A stretch of 64,000 bases of DNA. Source: Natrinema zhouii. GTDB taxonomy: Archaea > Halobacteriota > Halobacteria > Halobacteriales > Natrialbaceae. How positions within the stretch are numbered: the stretch's first letter is position 1; each line of letters starts with the position of its first letter. Below are positions 1 through 8,601 of the stretch, in pieces. The notes under the pieces are model-generated. The model worked only from the letters and a program-made list of their open reading frames with translations, did no database searches and had not been told where the DNA came from. Where the stretch lies: the NCBI RefSeq assembly GCF_013456555.2, contig NZ_CP059154.1:248001-312000 (forward strand). Direction: 5' to 3'. Both the position numbers and the translations under genes were made by a program.

Positions 1-301
1 GGCGACGTGATTAGGCGGAGTAATACGGAAGGTTGCGTCTGCAAGCACCACGATAACCCGCAGCGGAACCGAACAGTCCGTGACGATACTCGAGTGCTCG
101 TCACGGCGGCGCGCGATACCCGCGAGGAGCACAGCTATCGCAGCCCATGTCATCCAGACGTCCCATCACCGACCGAGCCGACGGATTACGCACGCGTCTA
201 TCGACCCGTGGGTCTCGGCAGCAGGTTCGTCGCGGGCGTCGGCTACTGGGCTCGAGTCAGCGACAAGGCAACGATATGACTAGTCAGCGAGTGATCTATC
301 A
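1..301. other. No gene recognised before gvpF
   Basis: Two short open frames on the + strand here have atypical composition (few acidic residues, many Arg/Ser/His) and no recognisable family, so I do not call them. No clear TATA element or Shine-Dalgarno site could be fixed before gvpF. In Halobacterium salinarum the genes beside gvpF are gvpE/gvpD; neither is visible here. Transcription may arise further left. Confidence 0.4.
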
Positions 302-925
302 ATGAGCAATCGGTACGTCTACGGTATCGTCGAGTCGGACACCGTCGAATTCGAGACGGACGCAGTCGCGGGTGCCGAACGCGTTTATACGATCTCACAC
401 CGGCGACTCGGTGCCGTCGTCTCGGACATCGACACGACCGATCCCGAGGAGACGGACGAGGACGCCCAGATCCACGACGACGTCCTCCGGGAGATCATGG
501 AGTACGACGGCGGAACGACCATCGTCCCCATGCAGTTCGGGATGGCCTTCGAGAGCGATCGAGCGCTGAAGAACGTTCTGCGCGGCGCGCGGCCGGCGTT
601 CCGACGCGCGATGAACGATATCGAAGGCAAAATCGAACTCGGGCTCAAACTCGTCCGCGAGGAAGACGCCGACGTCGACCGCGAGACGATCGAGGCAGAC
701 GTTGCGGACCGTCTCGAGCCCATCGCCGCACAGTCCGTCGAAAACGACCTGTTCAGCGACCGGCTCGTCCTGAACCGCTCGTATCTCGTCGATGAAGACG
801 AGCGCGAGGCGTTCGACGACGCGATCGCCGACTTCGAGGACGACCACGACGAGCTGATGGTCCAGTACACCGGGCCATTCGCGCCCTACAGCTTCGTCGA
901 CGTGAAAATCGGAGCTAAACAGTAA
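302..925 (+). CDS. gvpF: Gas vesicle protein GvpF (GvpF/L family)
   Basis: GvpF is an accessory protein needed for gas vesicle formation. In H. salinarum GvpF-GvpM proteins are minor components or assembly factors, and GvpF binds GvpA. The 207 residues are close to the family size. The N-terminal part starts with the family pattern 'YVYGIVES' and contains 'TTIVPMQFGMAF' around residue 75; the C-terminus 'YTGPFAPYSFVDV' matches the GvpF/L end, which recurs in GvpL of this operon as '[13 protein letters not shown]'. It is the first gene of a run of eight accessory gvp genes, followed after 2 nt by gvpG. The ATG at 302 is the only start giving the full family N-terminus. Confidence 0.95.
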   Translation: MSNRYVYGIVESDTVEFETDAVAGAERVYTISHRRLGAVVSDIDTTDPEETDEDAQIHDDVLREIMEYDGGTTIVPMQFGMAFESDRALKNVLRGARPAFRRAMNDIEGKIELGLKLVREEDADVDRETIEADVADRLEPIAAQSVENDLFSDRLVLNRSYLVDEDEREAFDDAIADFEDDHDELMVQYTGPFAPYSFVDVKIGAKQ

Positions 926-927
926 CC

Positions 928-1182
928 ATGTTCATCCTCGACGACCTCCTGTTCCGGCCGTTCGTCGGCATCGTCGACGCACTCCACTCCATCGCGCTCG
1001 ACGAGATGTACGACGTGGAGGCCCTCGAGGCTGAACTCAAAGAGAACCAGCTACTGTACGAACTCGGCGAACGCTCCGAGGCGGAGTACCAGCGTCGCAA
1101 GGAAGAACTCGAGGCGGAGCTCGAGACCGCCCGCGAAGTGCACGAGCGGCTCTCGAGCGGCCGCGTAGAGGTGAAACGATAA
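928..1182 (+). CDS. gvpG: Gas vesicle protein GvpG
   Basis: An 84-residue protein with the usual GvpG beginning (FILDDLLFRPFVGIVDALHSIA) and a long charged helix from about residue 28 to 80, rich in Glu, Leu and Arg and likely to form a coiled coil. GvpG is a small accessory protein of gas vesicle assembly in both haloarchaea and bacteria. It begins 2 nt after gvpF, and its stop codon overlaps the gvpH start (TAATG), so translation is probably coupled. The length is normal and nothing is missing. Confidence 0.93.
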   Translation: MFILDDLLFRPFVGIVDALHSIALDEMYDVEALEAELKENQLLYELGERSEAEYQRRKEELEAELETAREVHERLSSGRVEVKR

Positions 1183-1793
1183 TGAGCGAACAACCCCCAA
1201 ACGACGACCACGACGAATCGGACGACGATCGATCCGACGAGCACCGGACCGATGAGAGTCAGGTCGACGAGGACGATCACTGGCTCTCGAGCCTGCTGTC
1301 CGCCCTGGAATCGCTCGACGACGGCCCGGCGTCGACCTCAGGGCGGCGACGGAGCGACCGGACGGTCTTCGATTACGACATCTCGATCCGATCGGCCGAC
1401 GATCTCGCGGACGAGTCACCGCTCGATCGGGATCGGTTCGGCGGGGACAGGTCGCGAGGTGGGAACGGCGATCGATCGCGGAAGCGCCGTATCCGATCGT
1501 CGGGTTCCTCGAGCGATCACCGCGTCGCGACCCGGAGCCGCGACGACGAACTGCTCGTCACCGCGGACGTCGCCGGTGCCGATCCGGACGACGTCACGGT
1601 CGGCTTCGACGACTCGATGCTCGTCATCGGTGTCGAGGAATCCGAACTCGATCGTATCGAGGTTCCCTGGCGGGAGACGGAATCGCAGGCGACAATCAAG
1701 AACGGAGTGCTGACCGTCCAGATCAGGCCGGAGCCGACGGAACGGACTGGCACTGAGAAGACGGACACTGCGGAAACGGAGGATGACGAATGA
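1182..1793 (+). CDS. gvpH: Gas vesicle protein GvpH, Hsp20-like
   Basis: A 203-residue protein. The first ~115 residues are polar, very acidic and then Arg/Ser-rich, probably disordered. Residues ~120-185 form an alpha-crystallin/Hsp20-like beta domain ('ELLVTADVAGADPDDVTVGF', then 'ATIKNGVLTVQIRPE', equivalent to the conserved A-x-x-x-n-G-v-L motif of small heat-shock proteins). GvpH is thought to be a chaperone of vesicle assembly and is reported to interact with GvpM. The start overlaps the gvpG stop and the end overlaps the next start (ATGA). The tail after residue 185 is a Thr/Glu-rich linker. Confidence 0.9.
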   Translation: MSEQPPNDDHDESDDDRSDEHRTDESQVDEDDHWLSSLLSALESLDDGPASTSGRRRSDRTVFDYDISIRSADDLADESPLDRDRFGGDRSRGGNGDRSRKRRIRSSGSSSDHRVATRSRDDELLVTADVAGADPDDVTVGFDDSMLVIGVEESELDRIEVPWRETESQATIKNGVLTVQIRPEPTERTGTEKTDTAETEDDE

Positions 1794-2713
1794 GTGACGC
1801 GGAATCCGAGGAGACGTTCGACGCGCTACTCGAGGACGCGACCGAGAGTCTCGGTCGACTCGAGGAGACCCTCGACGAGAGCGACGCGATCGACGATCTC
1901 GACGACGACACCCTCGAGACGGTCGTCGGCGACCTCGACAATCTCGTTCGGGTCGCCGAGGAAGTCGGCGAGTTACTCGAGGCGATGGATCTCAGCGACC
2001 TGCCCGAGGCGGTCGACGGGGACGAACTCCTCGACGCGATCGAACTCGGCGAGATTCCCGACGTGCTGGCGAACGAGGACGAAGGCGTCACTGAACTCGT
2101 CGACTTCACGGAGCTGTTCGACGCGATCAACCTGCTGAACGCCTGGAACGCCGCGGATCTGACCGATCTCTGGGAGAACAAACGTGAACTCGACGATGCC
2201 ATGGACGATCTCGAGGACGGCGACGATGCCGGAATGGTCGAGGACGCCGTATCGGACGTCGCGAACGGCAACGAGGATGGCGATGGCCTGCTCGGAGACG
2301 AAGACGGGGACGGTGTGCTCGACACGGGAATGGACGCCGGCTCTGCTGCGAAGCAAGCGCTCGGTGACATCGACGTCGCCGAGGATCCGGAAGCGTATCA
2401 GGCAGCTATCCAGCAGCAGGCGATGGAAGGGATCGACGCCTTCCGGTCGGCGCTACTCGAGACACACGAGAAGTTCGAGCGACTCTACGAGTTCAACCGC
2501 GAGAAGATGCGCCGGCAGGACACGAGCACGAACTCGCGAAATCCGACGGCATCGTCGACGATTCCGACCGAACGAAACGATCTCGGTGGCGGTGCGCGCT
2601 ATTCGACGGTGCCACAGGAGGTCAAGCTCTCGACCGCACCGACGCGGAAACGGATCTACGGCCGCCGGTTCGAACTCGAGCGGGAACGACAGCGGAGAAA
2701 CAACAATGACTGA
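1790..2713 (+). CDS. gvpI: GvpI-like protein with long acidic N-terminal extension
   Basis: This gene occupies the gvpI position between gvpH and gvpJ but encodes 307 residues, about twice the length of the small basic GvpI of H. salinarum. Residues 1 to ~235 are strongly acidic and helical, with repeated Leu/Asp/Glu heptad-like stretches ('LEETLDESDAIDDLDDDTLETV') and an Asp/Gly stretch near 160-178. Only the last ~60 residues are basic ('LSTAPTRKRIYGRRFELERE'), as I expect of GvpI. Start ATG overlaps the gvpH stop by 4 nt. GvpI is non-essential but affects vesicle formation in Halobacterium. The gvpI assignment rests on position and the basic tail; the acidic part is not recognised. Confidence 0.7.
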   Translation: MSDAESEETFDALLEDATESLGRLEETLDESDAIDDLDDDTLETVVGDLDNLVRVAEEVGELLEAMDLSDLPEAVDGDELLDAIELGEIPDVLANEDEGVTELVDFTELFDAINLLNAWNAADLTDLWENKRELDDAMDDLEDGDDAGMVEDAVSDVANGNEDGDGLLGDEDGDGVLDTGMDAGSAAKQALGDIDVAEDPEAYQAAIQQQAMEGIDAFRSALLETHEKFERLYEFNREKMRRQDTSTNSRNPTASSTIPTERNDLGGGARYSTVPQEVKLSTAPTRKRIYGRRFELERERQRRNNND

Positions 2714-2777
2714 CCCAACACTGCGGCGACTGAACGGCTGTGAGGGACGGACGACCACCCAGCGTTCGACGCCCGTC

Positions 2778-2787
2778 GGAGGTGATC
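2778..2787 (+). promoter_or_regulatory. Strong Shine-Dalgarno site before gvpJ
   Basis: GGAGGTGATC is complementary over ten bases to the conserved 3' end of archaeal 16S rRNA (GATCACCTCC). The GGAGG core lies 8 nt before ATG 2791, which fixes the gvpJ start and rules out the longer reading frame beginning at 2740. Such a perfect site is uncommon in haloarchaea, where many genes are leaderless, and it lies in the only sizeable gap (77 nt) of the gvp operon. Confidence 0.85.
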
Positions 2788-2790
2788 GCG

Positions 2791-3426
2791 ATGGTCGATG
2801 AGTTCCAGCCCAGTCGGCAGAAGGCCGACCTCGCCGAGGTCGTCGAGATGCTCCTGGACAAGGGAATCGTCATCAACGCCGACATCGCCGTCTCGATCGG
2901 TGACACCCAGCTGCTCGGCGTCCAAGTCCGGGCCGCGATCGCCTCCTTCGAGACCGCGGCGAAGTACGGCCTCGAGTTCCCCGAGGGGACGGACATGCGC
3001 CGCGTCGCCGAGGCGGTCGACGATCCCGAACTCGCGGAGACGGACCGACCGAATCCGGTGATCGACTCGACTCGAGGCGTCAACGTTACCGCCGATGAAG
3101 ACGACGCTGACAGCGAAGCGAGCGCCGATAGCGGCCAGAACGACGCAAGCAAGAGCGGACGCGACGCAGACAGCGACGACTCGACCGAGAGCGAGCTGGC
3201 CGTCGGCGACGAAGAACTGGTGAGCGAACGGCTCGGTGCCAGACCGAATCCAGATCGACCGACCAGCGGCGGATTCGACCTGCTCAGTGACGAGTCGGAC
3301 TCCGAGTCTGCGTCGGAGTCCGACACGGACTCGAGCGAGAACGAAACGGCATCAGCCGACGAGGAGTCAGCGGAGAACGAGGCCGCCCCAGAGGCGGAGC
3401 CGGAATCGGAGGGCGAGGAGTCATGA
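2791..3426 (+). CDS. gvpJ: Gas vesicle protein GvpJ with long acidic tail
   Basis: GvpJ is a paralogue of the shell protein GvpA and is thought to act in early assembly. Residues ~8-70 carry the GvpA/J/M fold ('[27 protein letters not shown]' and '[18 protein letters not shown]'). Residues ~95-211 are a low-complexity tail of Asp, Glu and Ser that makes the protein 211 residues, where Halobacterium GvpJ is about half that. The start is set by the Shine-Dalgarno site at 2778-2787. The stop overlaps gvpK (ATGA). The tail contains no recognisable domain and is probably disordered. Confidence 0.92.
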   Translation: MVDEFQPSRQKADLAEVVEMLLDKGIVINADIAVSIGDTQLLGVQVRAAIASFETAAKYGLEFPEGTDMRRVAEAVDDPELAETDRPNPVIDSTRGVNVTADEDDADSEASADSGQNDASKSGRDADSDDSTESELAVGDEELVSERLGARPNPDRPTSGGFDLLSDESDSESASESDTDSSENETASADEESAENEAAPEAEPESEGEES

Positions 3427-3767
3427 CGGCGATCGACGTCGGCGACGGCGAGGACGCGCGACAGGGGCTCGTTACCCTTGTCATAACCGTTGTTGAAATC
3501 CTAATCGACGCCCTCGAGCGCGAGGCGGTCCGTCGAATGGAGTCTGGGAACCTGTCGGACGAGGAGATCGAACGCCTCGGAAGCCAGCTCGCAACGATCG
3601 AGGCCGAGATCGAACAGCTCAAAGCGGACGAGGAGATCGAGGACGGCGTCGACGATCTCCGGGGCGATCTGGACGGACTGGTCAACGACGCGATCGAACA
3701 GCTTCACGGCGAGCCGACCGCCACGCAGAAACCCGGCTACTCCGTGTTCGGAGGTGAGGGCGAATGA
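3423..3767 (+). CDS. gvpK: Gas vesicle protein GvpK
   Basis: A 114-residue protein of normal GvpK length. It begins with a hydrophobic helix ('[28 protein letters not shown]') typical of GvpK and continues as a charged helical segment ('[25 protein letters not shown]'), likely a coiled coil. GvpK is an accessory assembly protein found in nearly all gvp clusters. Both ends overlap neighbours by 4 nt, which points to translational coupling with gvpJ and gvpL. Confidence 0.94.
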   Translation: MTAIDVGDGEDARQGLVTLVITVVEILIDALEREAVRRMESGNLSDEEIERLGSQLATIEAEIEQLKADEEIEDGVDDLRGDLDGLVNDAIEQLHGEPTATQKPGYSVFGGEGE

Positions 3768-4732
3768 GCTCCGATGGCACGAACGACGGTGACGGTGCCG
3801 CCGAGAGACTCGAGGCGTTCGACGAGCAGCCGGCCGGCGAGGGAGCCGAGACACCGGCTATCGACGAGGGTCGCTACCTGTACTGTATCGTGCGGACCGA
3901 CGAGGACGCCAGCCTCGAGACGACCGGCGTCGACGGCGAGCCCGTTTCGGTTATCGTCGAAGACGGAATCGGAGCCGTCGTCCACGCCTGTGAGGGGATC
4001 TACGACTCCGCGGACCTCGCACAGATTCGGCGCTGGCTCGTCCGCCACCAGACGGTCGTCGACGAGGCGGGACAGGCCTTCGGGACGCCGATCCCGTTCC
4101 AGTTCGACACGATCCTCCGGGGCGACGACGCCGCGGTCCGCGAGTGGCTCCACGAGGAGCGAGACACCCTCGAGCAGGCCCTCTCCGGGCTTGCAGACCA
4201 CTGGGAGTACCGCGTCGAGGTCGTCGAAGTCGATCCGATTAGCGACGAGGCGCTGATCGAACGCGACGAACGACTGCGCGAACTCGACGAGCAGATCGGC
4301 GGCTCCGAGGAGGGAACGGCGTTCCTGCTCGAGAAGAAGTTCGACCAGCGGCTGACGGAGATTCGAGCCGCCCGTCGGGAATCGCTAACCGCCGATCTCG
4401 AGGAGCGACTGGCCGCCGAAGCGCGGGAGGTCCACGCGCTCGAGCGGTCGCCGAGCGCGAAACTCTCGGACGAGATGGCCGGTAGCGAGTCAGGGTCGGG
4501 CGGGGACTCGAGCGACGAATCGGGCGAGTCCGGCGATGGCGAAACCCTCTGCCGACTCACGTTGCTGGCCCACGAGGACGACGAGGGGGCCATCGGCTCG
4601 ATACTCGACGACGTGGCGGCACACGAGGGCCTCGAGGTCCGGTTCACAGGCCCGTGGCCGCCGTACACGTTTGCACCGGAACTCGGCGGTGACGGGAACG
4701 CTGCGGACGAACGGGCGAACCCACAGCCATGA
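3764..4732 (+). CDS. gvpL: Gas vesicle protein GvpL (GvpF/L family)
   Basis: A 322-residue GvpF/L-family protein, longer than GvpF of this operon. Residues ~35-130 form the first GvpF/L domain ('[11 protein letters not shown]', then '[15 protein letters not shown]'); a central charged helix follows, and residues ~255-310 form the second domain ending in '[13 protein letters not shown]'. Between them (~240-258) is a Ser/Gly/Asp linker. In H. salinarum GvpL binds most other accessory Gvp proteins and may be a platform for their complex. It overlaps gvpK and gvpM by 4 nt each. Confidence 0.93.
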   Translation: MSSDGTNDGDGAAERLEAFDEQPAGEGAETPAIDEGRYLYCIVRTDEDASLETTGVDGEPVSVIVEDGIGAVVHACEGIYDSADLAQIRRWLVRHQTVVDEAGQAFGTPIPFQFDTILRGDDAAVREWLHEERDTLEQALSGLADHWEYRVEVVEVDPISDEALIERDERLRELDEQIGGSEEGTAFLLEKKFDQRLTEIRAARRESLTADLEERLAAEAREVHALERSPSAKLSDEMAGSESGSGGDSSDESGESGDGETLCRLTLLAHEDDEGAIGSILDDVAAHEGLEVRFTGPWPPYTFAPELGGDGNAADERANPQP

Positions 4733-5052
4733 GACCGCAAAAGAACGACGACGCGCTCGTCGACGTGCTCGACGTGTTGCTCAGAGACGGCGCGATCCTC
4801 CGTGCCGACGTGATCGTCTCCGTCGCGGAGATTCCGCTGGTCGGGATCAAGCTCACGGCAGCCATCGCCGGCATGGAGACCATGACCGAGTACGGCCTCT
4901 TCGAGGAATGGGATGCCAGCCGCCGGAACGCGGCCGTCAGCCGACGACAGTACGACCGGTCGGTGCCCGACGAGGACCGTCCCGCGTTCGACGAGCTCGG
5001 TGTTGGAGCCTCTCACGAGGAAACAACGGACGGAGACGACGCGACGAACTGA
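4729..5052 (+). CDS. gvpM: Gas vesicle protein GvpM
   Basis: The last gene of the operon, 107 residues, is a second GvpA/J/M-fold protein: residues ~6-62 read 'ALVDVLDVLLRDGAILRADV' and 'GIKLTAAIAGMETMTEYGLF', closely paralleling GvpJ upstream. GvpM is a minor, aggregation-prone shell-related protein needed for nucleation, and in Halobacterium is reported to depend on GvpH and GvpL. The C-terminal ~40 residues are polar. A strong stem-loop follows about 100 nt downstream. Confidence 0.93.
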   Translation: MRPQKNDDALVDVLDVLLRDGAILRADVIVSVAEIPLVGIKLTAAIAGMETMTEYGLFEEWDASRRNAAVSRRQYDRSVPDEDRPAFDELGVGASHEETTDGDDATN

Positions 5053-5155
5053 CTGGAAACCGGAAATACGCGACCAGCGAGACGGGAGAACCCGAACAGC
5101 GAGAACCGAGAGCCGCCACTGTACTCATGGACGGTCGATTCCGAGTTGGGCTGTA

Positions 5156-5189
5156 GACTGCCTGTGCCCCCGAGCGGGGGCCGGCAGTC
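5156..5189. terminator. Stem-loop between gvpM and the convergent zinc-finger gene
   Basis: The DNA reads as a two-part stem: GACTGCC pairs with GGCAGTC, and inside it CCCCC pairs with GGGGG around a short GAGC loop. It lies between two convergent genes (gvpM ends at 5052, the minus-strand gene ends at 5188), so it may end or stabilise both transcripts. No T-run follows on either strand, so RNA stabilisation is as likely as termination. Confidence 0.5.
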
Positions 5190-5403
5190 AGGCGTACTTC
5201 GGGCGTTCGGTCGTGTGCTCGACCTCGCCCGTGACGGTCTCCTCGTCGCGATCGTCGTCGTAGACGTACTGGCCCGTTGCCCCACACAGGGTACACTCGT
5301 ACGTTTCGGAGATTTCGTTGATCATTTCGCCGTCCTCGAAGTAGACGCGACTCTGCGTGATCTGCAGGAACTGGGCGGTCTCGCAGTTGGTGCAGGCGAT
5401 CAT
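5188..5403 (-). CDS. Small zinc-finger protein
   Basis: A 71-residue acidic protein with two paired-cysteine motifs, CTNC at residues 4-7 and CTLC near residue 37, spaced as in haloarchaeal zinc ribbons that bind one zinc ion. The middle is a short beta-rich segment and the tail is Glu/Thr-rich. Haloarchaea encode many such proteins, some shown to affect biofilm formation and swarming, but this one cannot be given a specific role. Its gene is convergent with gvpM and not part of the gvp operon. Confidence 0.8.
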   Translation of the reverse strand: MIACTNCETAQFLQITQSRVYFEDGEMINEISETYECTLCGATGQYVYDDDRDEETVTGEVEHTTERPKYA

Positions 5404-5798
5404 ATCCGATCGATAGCCAGCACCAGTTGTAGTTATCCGGCTTGTAACCGAAAGGCACGGACGACTATGAGGGTCTTACCGGGCTAGCGCTCTCGAATTG
5501 GGATCCGAGCACGTCCGCCCAATACTCGTGGCCACTCGAGCGGGAGTAATCGCGCTGTACCCCGGGTTGGCAGCGAAATCGACGCGATAGGCTGGCGACC
5601 GATCCGCGGGCGAAAAACCGTTTTTCCCGCGAAACGGGACGGTTATCGTGTCACTTATCGCCGTGAAAACGGGCTCGCAACGACCGCTGTTAGAAGACGG
5701 TTCGGAGCCGAGCGAAACGACACCGTCTCGCCGGTTGCACACCATTCGACGACCCGCCCATCGGCGACTACACCCATCGAGGAGGGCACGAACCAGCT
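5404..5798. other. Gap with an inverted repeat, no gene
   Basis: A 395-nt stretch between two minus-strand genes. Frames open on either strand have Arg/Ser-rich shadow composition. An imperfect palindrome lies at 5606-5630 (GCGGGcgAAAAA...TTTTTCCCGC), with a T-run on both strands; it could terminate the upstream minus gene or be an operator for the zinc-finger gene at 5188-5403. Nothing else is recognised. Confidence 0.45.
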
Positions 5799-6809
5799 TC
5801 ACTGATCGACGACGACGCGCTCGCCCGTTCGTGCTGACTCGTATGCCGCTTCGGTCAAAGCCGTCACCCGAAGCGCGTCCCGAACTGTTGCCGGTGGCTC
5901 AACTTCCTCAGTGACACTTTCGAGGAACGCGTCGGCCCGGGTTCGCTCGCGACGGGGGTCGATGTAGGGAACGTGCTCCCCGGCGTCGGAATCGATCTCC
6001 AGGACCTCCCGCGGTCCCCACTGCGTTCCCTCGAGGTAGACCGCACCCTCGTCGTCCCAGAGGTGGATGTGCTCGCGGACCGATGGCGCGTCGCCGTGAC
6101 ACGAAACCGTCCCGGTCGCACCGTTTTCGAACCGGATGTCGAGGTGAGCGCGACGGTCGACCCGCCCGGCGTCGTCGTGGAAGTCCATGCTCGCGGCGAC
6201 GGACGCTGGCTCGAGGCCGGTCGTCCAGAGGATGCCATCGAGGACGTGGCTGCCCGTGTCGTAGAGAAAGCCGCCGCCGGACAGGTCCGGATCGAGCCGC
6301 CAGGTTCCTCGCGAGTCGTCGATCCACCCCTGTGTAATCGAGGCGGTCAGCCATTCCGGTTCGCGCTCGACGAACCGTTCGCGAGCCGTTCGAAACGCCG
6401 TCTGGAGGTGGCGCTGGTAGCCGACCATCACGGTCCGATCGCTTCGCTCGACCCGATCCGCGAGGTCGCGGGCCTGCTCGAGGTCGGTCGTCAGCGGTTT
6501 GTCGCAGTAGACGTGACAGCCGCGATCGAGGGCGGCGACGACTTGCTCGTAGTGGAGGGTGTGTGGCGTGCCGACGAGCACCGCGTCGAGGGGTGCCTCC
6601 GCGAGCATCGTTTCGTACTCGGCGTACTGCCGATCGGCGGACACACCGAATTCGTGGCCCACTTCGTTGCGAAGTGTCGTATCGAGATCGCAGACCGCAC
6701 TAATAGTCGCGTCCGGGCGGCGGTGAAACTGGCCACCGACGGTCGTCCCGATGTATCCCAGTCCGACGATACCGATCCGAATCGGCCGTGAGCCCTCGTC
6801 GTCGCTCAT
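5799..6809 (-). CDS. Gfo/Idh/MocA-family oxidoreductase
   Basis: A 336-residue NAD(P)-dependent dehydrogenase of the glucose-fructose oxidoreductase family. The N-terminal Rossmann fold has 'IGIVGLGYIGTTVGG' (residues ~11-25); 'VYCDKPLTTDLEQA' near 97 is the conserved EKP-type motif (here DKP) with the catalytic lysine; 'GGGFLYDTGSHVLD' near 183 carries the usual D-x-x-x-H pair. The C-terminal half is the family's beta-sheet domain. It is not close to the two xylose-dehydrogenase-type members of the window (50923 and 59887), which share a different N-terminus, so its sugar or inositol substrate is unknown. Confidence 0.9.
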   Translation of the reverse strand: MSDDEGSRPIRIGIVGLGYIGTTVGGQFHRRPDATISAVCDLDTTLRNEVGHEFGVSADRQYAEYETMLAEAPLDAVLVGTPHTLHYEQVVAALDRGCHVYCDKPLTTDLEQARDLADRVERSDRTVMVGYQRHLQTAFRTARERFVEREPEWLTASITQGWIDDSRGTWRLDPDLSGGGFLYDTGSHVLDGILWTTGLEPASVAASMDFHDDAGRVDRRAHLDIRFENGATGTVSCHGDAPSVREHIHLWDDEGAVYLEGTQWGPREVLEIDSDAGEHVPYIDPRRERTRADAFLESVTEEVEPPATVRDALRVTALTEAAYESARTGERVVVDQ

Positions 6810-7446
6810 ACGACCCTAAACAGGCTGCAGTCCCATCCCTCTAGAGGCGTCGCAAGCAAGCACCCACTGCCGGTCGACCATCGCGGACCGAGACCGGACG
6901 ATCGGCTGGTCGTCTGTTTGCGTCTGTCTGGTCGTCCACTCGCGTCCGGCCGTCTACTCGAGCCCCTTTGGTCGCCTGCTCGAGTCCCTCCGCCCATCCG
7001 CTCGAGCCGATCCACTCATCCGATCGGGTCGATCCGGCTCGGTTTGTCGGTGTGAGAAAGGGAGTAGACGGGAAACGATCGGTTCGTCGCTCGGTAGCAG
7101 GGTGCTACGCGGAGAGTAGCCGGTGCCTGCGTGTGGTTCGGAGTTGCTACCAGGGACCAAGCGGCTGCATAACAATGGGTAACACGGGAAACATCCGATC
7201 TGCGGGGTTGCAAACCCCCACCGGGTACACGCTCGGCCCATCTGTGCGCTGACCGGCCGATTGCGTGCGTTCTGCCCGGATCGCTCGGACGTGGACTCGC
7301 CCCCGCTTCGAGTACGCTCATGTCTCTCACGCCCAGGGCGGTTCCCGCCCGCCCGGGTTTCACGAACCATGACCCAGACAGCGACGGCTCGCAGAGTCAC
7401 AGCCCGTTAGTGGCCGCAGAGAGAGGAAATCGACCGCAGTTCGTAT
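6810..7446. other. Non-coding gap with degenerate tandem repeat
   Basis: No supported gene in 637 nt. At 6931-7020 short units like GTCGTCCACTCG, GCCGTCTACTCG, GTCGCCTGCTCG and CCATCCGCTCGA recur about every 20-25 nt as a degenerate direct repeat. At 7204-7218 is a 6-bp hairpin GGGGTT-GCA-AACCCC. The overlapping frames on both strands show low acidity and look like shadows. The region contains the promoter of the Gfo/Idh gene and the 3' side of the alcohol dehydrogenase gene. Confidence 0.4.
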
Positions 7447-8508
7447 TCAGAACTCCGTGATGACCGGAATCCCGACCGTTTCGTAGTCGTCCATCGAGGC
7501 CAACGTTTCGGGTGCCTCCTCGAGCGAGAGGGTTTCACCGATGATTTTCTCGGGTTCGAGGGTTCCCTGGGCGATCAGACTGAACAGTTCGTCGTAGCGA
7601 ACCAGCGGCATGCCGAAGGAGCCGTGGAAATCGATCTCCTGCATCGTCATGACATCGACGGGGAGGTCGATCTGCCCCTGTTCCTCGCCGGTCGTGAGCC
7701 CGACCTGCACGTGACTACCGCGCGTCCCGAGGCTTTCGACCGAGTTCTGGCAGGTCTCGGCGATACCCAGTGCGTCGATCGAGACGTCGGCACCGCCGTC
7801 GGTGATCGCCTTCACCGCCTGCGGTGCGCTATCGACCTCGGTACTGTTGATCGTCTCGACGGCGCCGAGTTCCTTGGCTCGCTCGAGTTTGCTGTCGAGG
7901 ACGTCGATCCCGATCGGGTGTGCGCCCAGCGCCCGGGCGATGTGGATCGCGGAGAGTCCGACGCCGCCACAGCCGTGGATGGCGACCCAGTCGCCGGGCC
8001 GCAGACCGGCGCGGTCGGCCAGCGCGTGGTAGGCCGTCATGAACCGGCAGCCGAGACCGGCCATCTCCGTGTAGCCGACGGTATCGGGGAGTTTGACGCA
8101 GTTGAAGTCGGCTTCGCGAACGGGGAACGCCTCCGCGAACGCACCCTGAGAGTACTCCGACAGGCCGAGCGGAAGCACCGTCTCGCAGTTGTTCGCCCGC
8201 CCCTCCCGGCAGTGGGGGCAGGTCCCGTCACCGAGGTGAAACGGCACCGCGACGCGGTCGCCTTCCTCGAGCGTTTCGACGTCCGACCCGACTGCGGAAA
8301 CGACGCCGGCCGGTTCGTGGCCGAGAATCTGGCCTTCGGGAACGCCCGCACCGACCCAGCTCCAGTCACCCTGCCAGAGGTGCCAGTCGCTGCGACAGAT
8401 CCCACACGCCTCGGTTTCGACGATGACCTGATCCGGTGTCGGTTCCGGATAGTCGACGTTCGTGACCGCGAGCGGTTCGCCATGTTCCTCGAGTACGGCT
8501 GCTCGCAT
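7447..8508 (-). CDS. Zinc-dependent alcohol dehydrogenase (MDR family)
   Basis: A 353-residue medium-chain dehydrogenase/reductase. The catalytic zinc ligands are visible in 'GICRSDWH' (Cys ~37) and 'GHEPAG' (His/Glu ~64-65). The structural-zinc lobe reads 'GDGTCPHCREGRANNC', so three of the four usual cysteines are present and the first is replaced by Asp. The NAD(P)-binding motif is 'GCGGVGLSAIHIARALGA' near residue 176, followed by 'GIDVLD', where the acidic residue after beta-2 suggests NAD preference. A T-rich TATA-like stretch lies ~30 nt before the ATG, suggesting a leaderless mRNA. The substrate is not predictable. Confidence 0.93.
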   Translation of the reverse strand: MRAAVLEEHGEPLAVTNVDYPEPTPDQVIVETEACGICRSDWHLWQGDWSWVGAGVPEGQILGHEPAGVVSAVGSDVETLEEGDRVAVPFHLGDGTCPHCREGRANNCETVLPLGLSEYSQGAFAEAFPVREADFNCVKLPDTVGYTEMAGLGCRFMTAYHALADRAGLRPGDWVAIHGCGGVGLSAIHIARALGAHPIGIDVLDSKLERAKELGAVETINSTEVDSAPQAVKAITDGGADVSIDALGIAETCQNSVESLGTRGSHVQVGLTTGEEQGQIDLPVDVMTMQEIDFHGSFGMPLVRYDELFSLIAQGTLEPEKIIGETLSLEEAPETLASMDDYETVGIPVITEF

Positions 8509-8601
8509 AGCTCAGTGGTTCAGCGGGGCAGTACAAAAAGAGTAGGCAGTGTGACCCGAAAGTACGGACGGTGGTCGGCGGAGGACGCTTCCACCGACCG
8601 T

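Noticed and set aside
2706..2801. 31-residue frame bridging gvpI and gvpJ by overlaps at both ends
   Set aside because: Composition (Arg/Thr-rich) is that of a shadow, and the Shine-Dalgarno site serves gvpJ directly; no support for translation.
7016..7363. Minus-strand frame of 115 codons in the gap after the alcohol dehydrogenase
   Set aside because: Low acidity, Arg/Ser/Pro-rich, no family, and overlapping frames on the other strand of equal quality.
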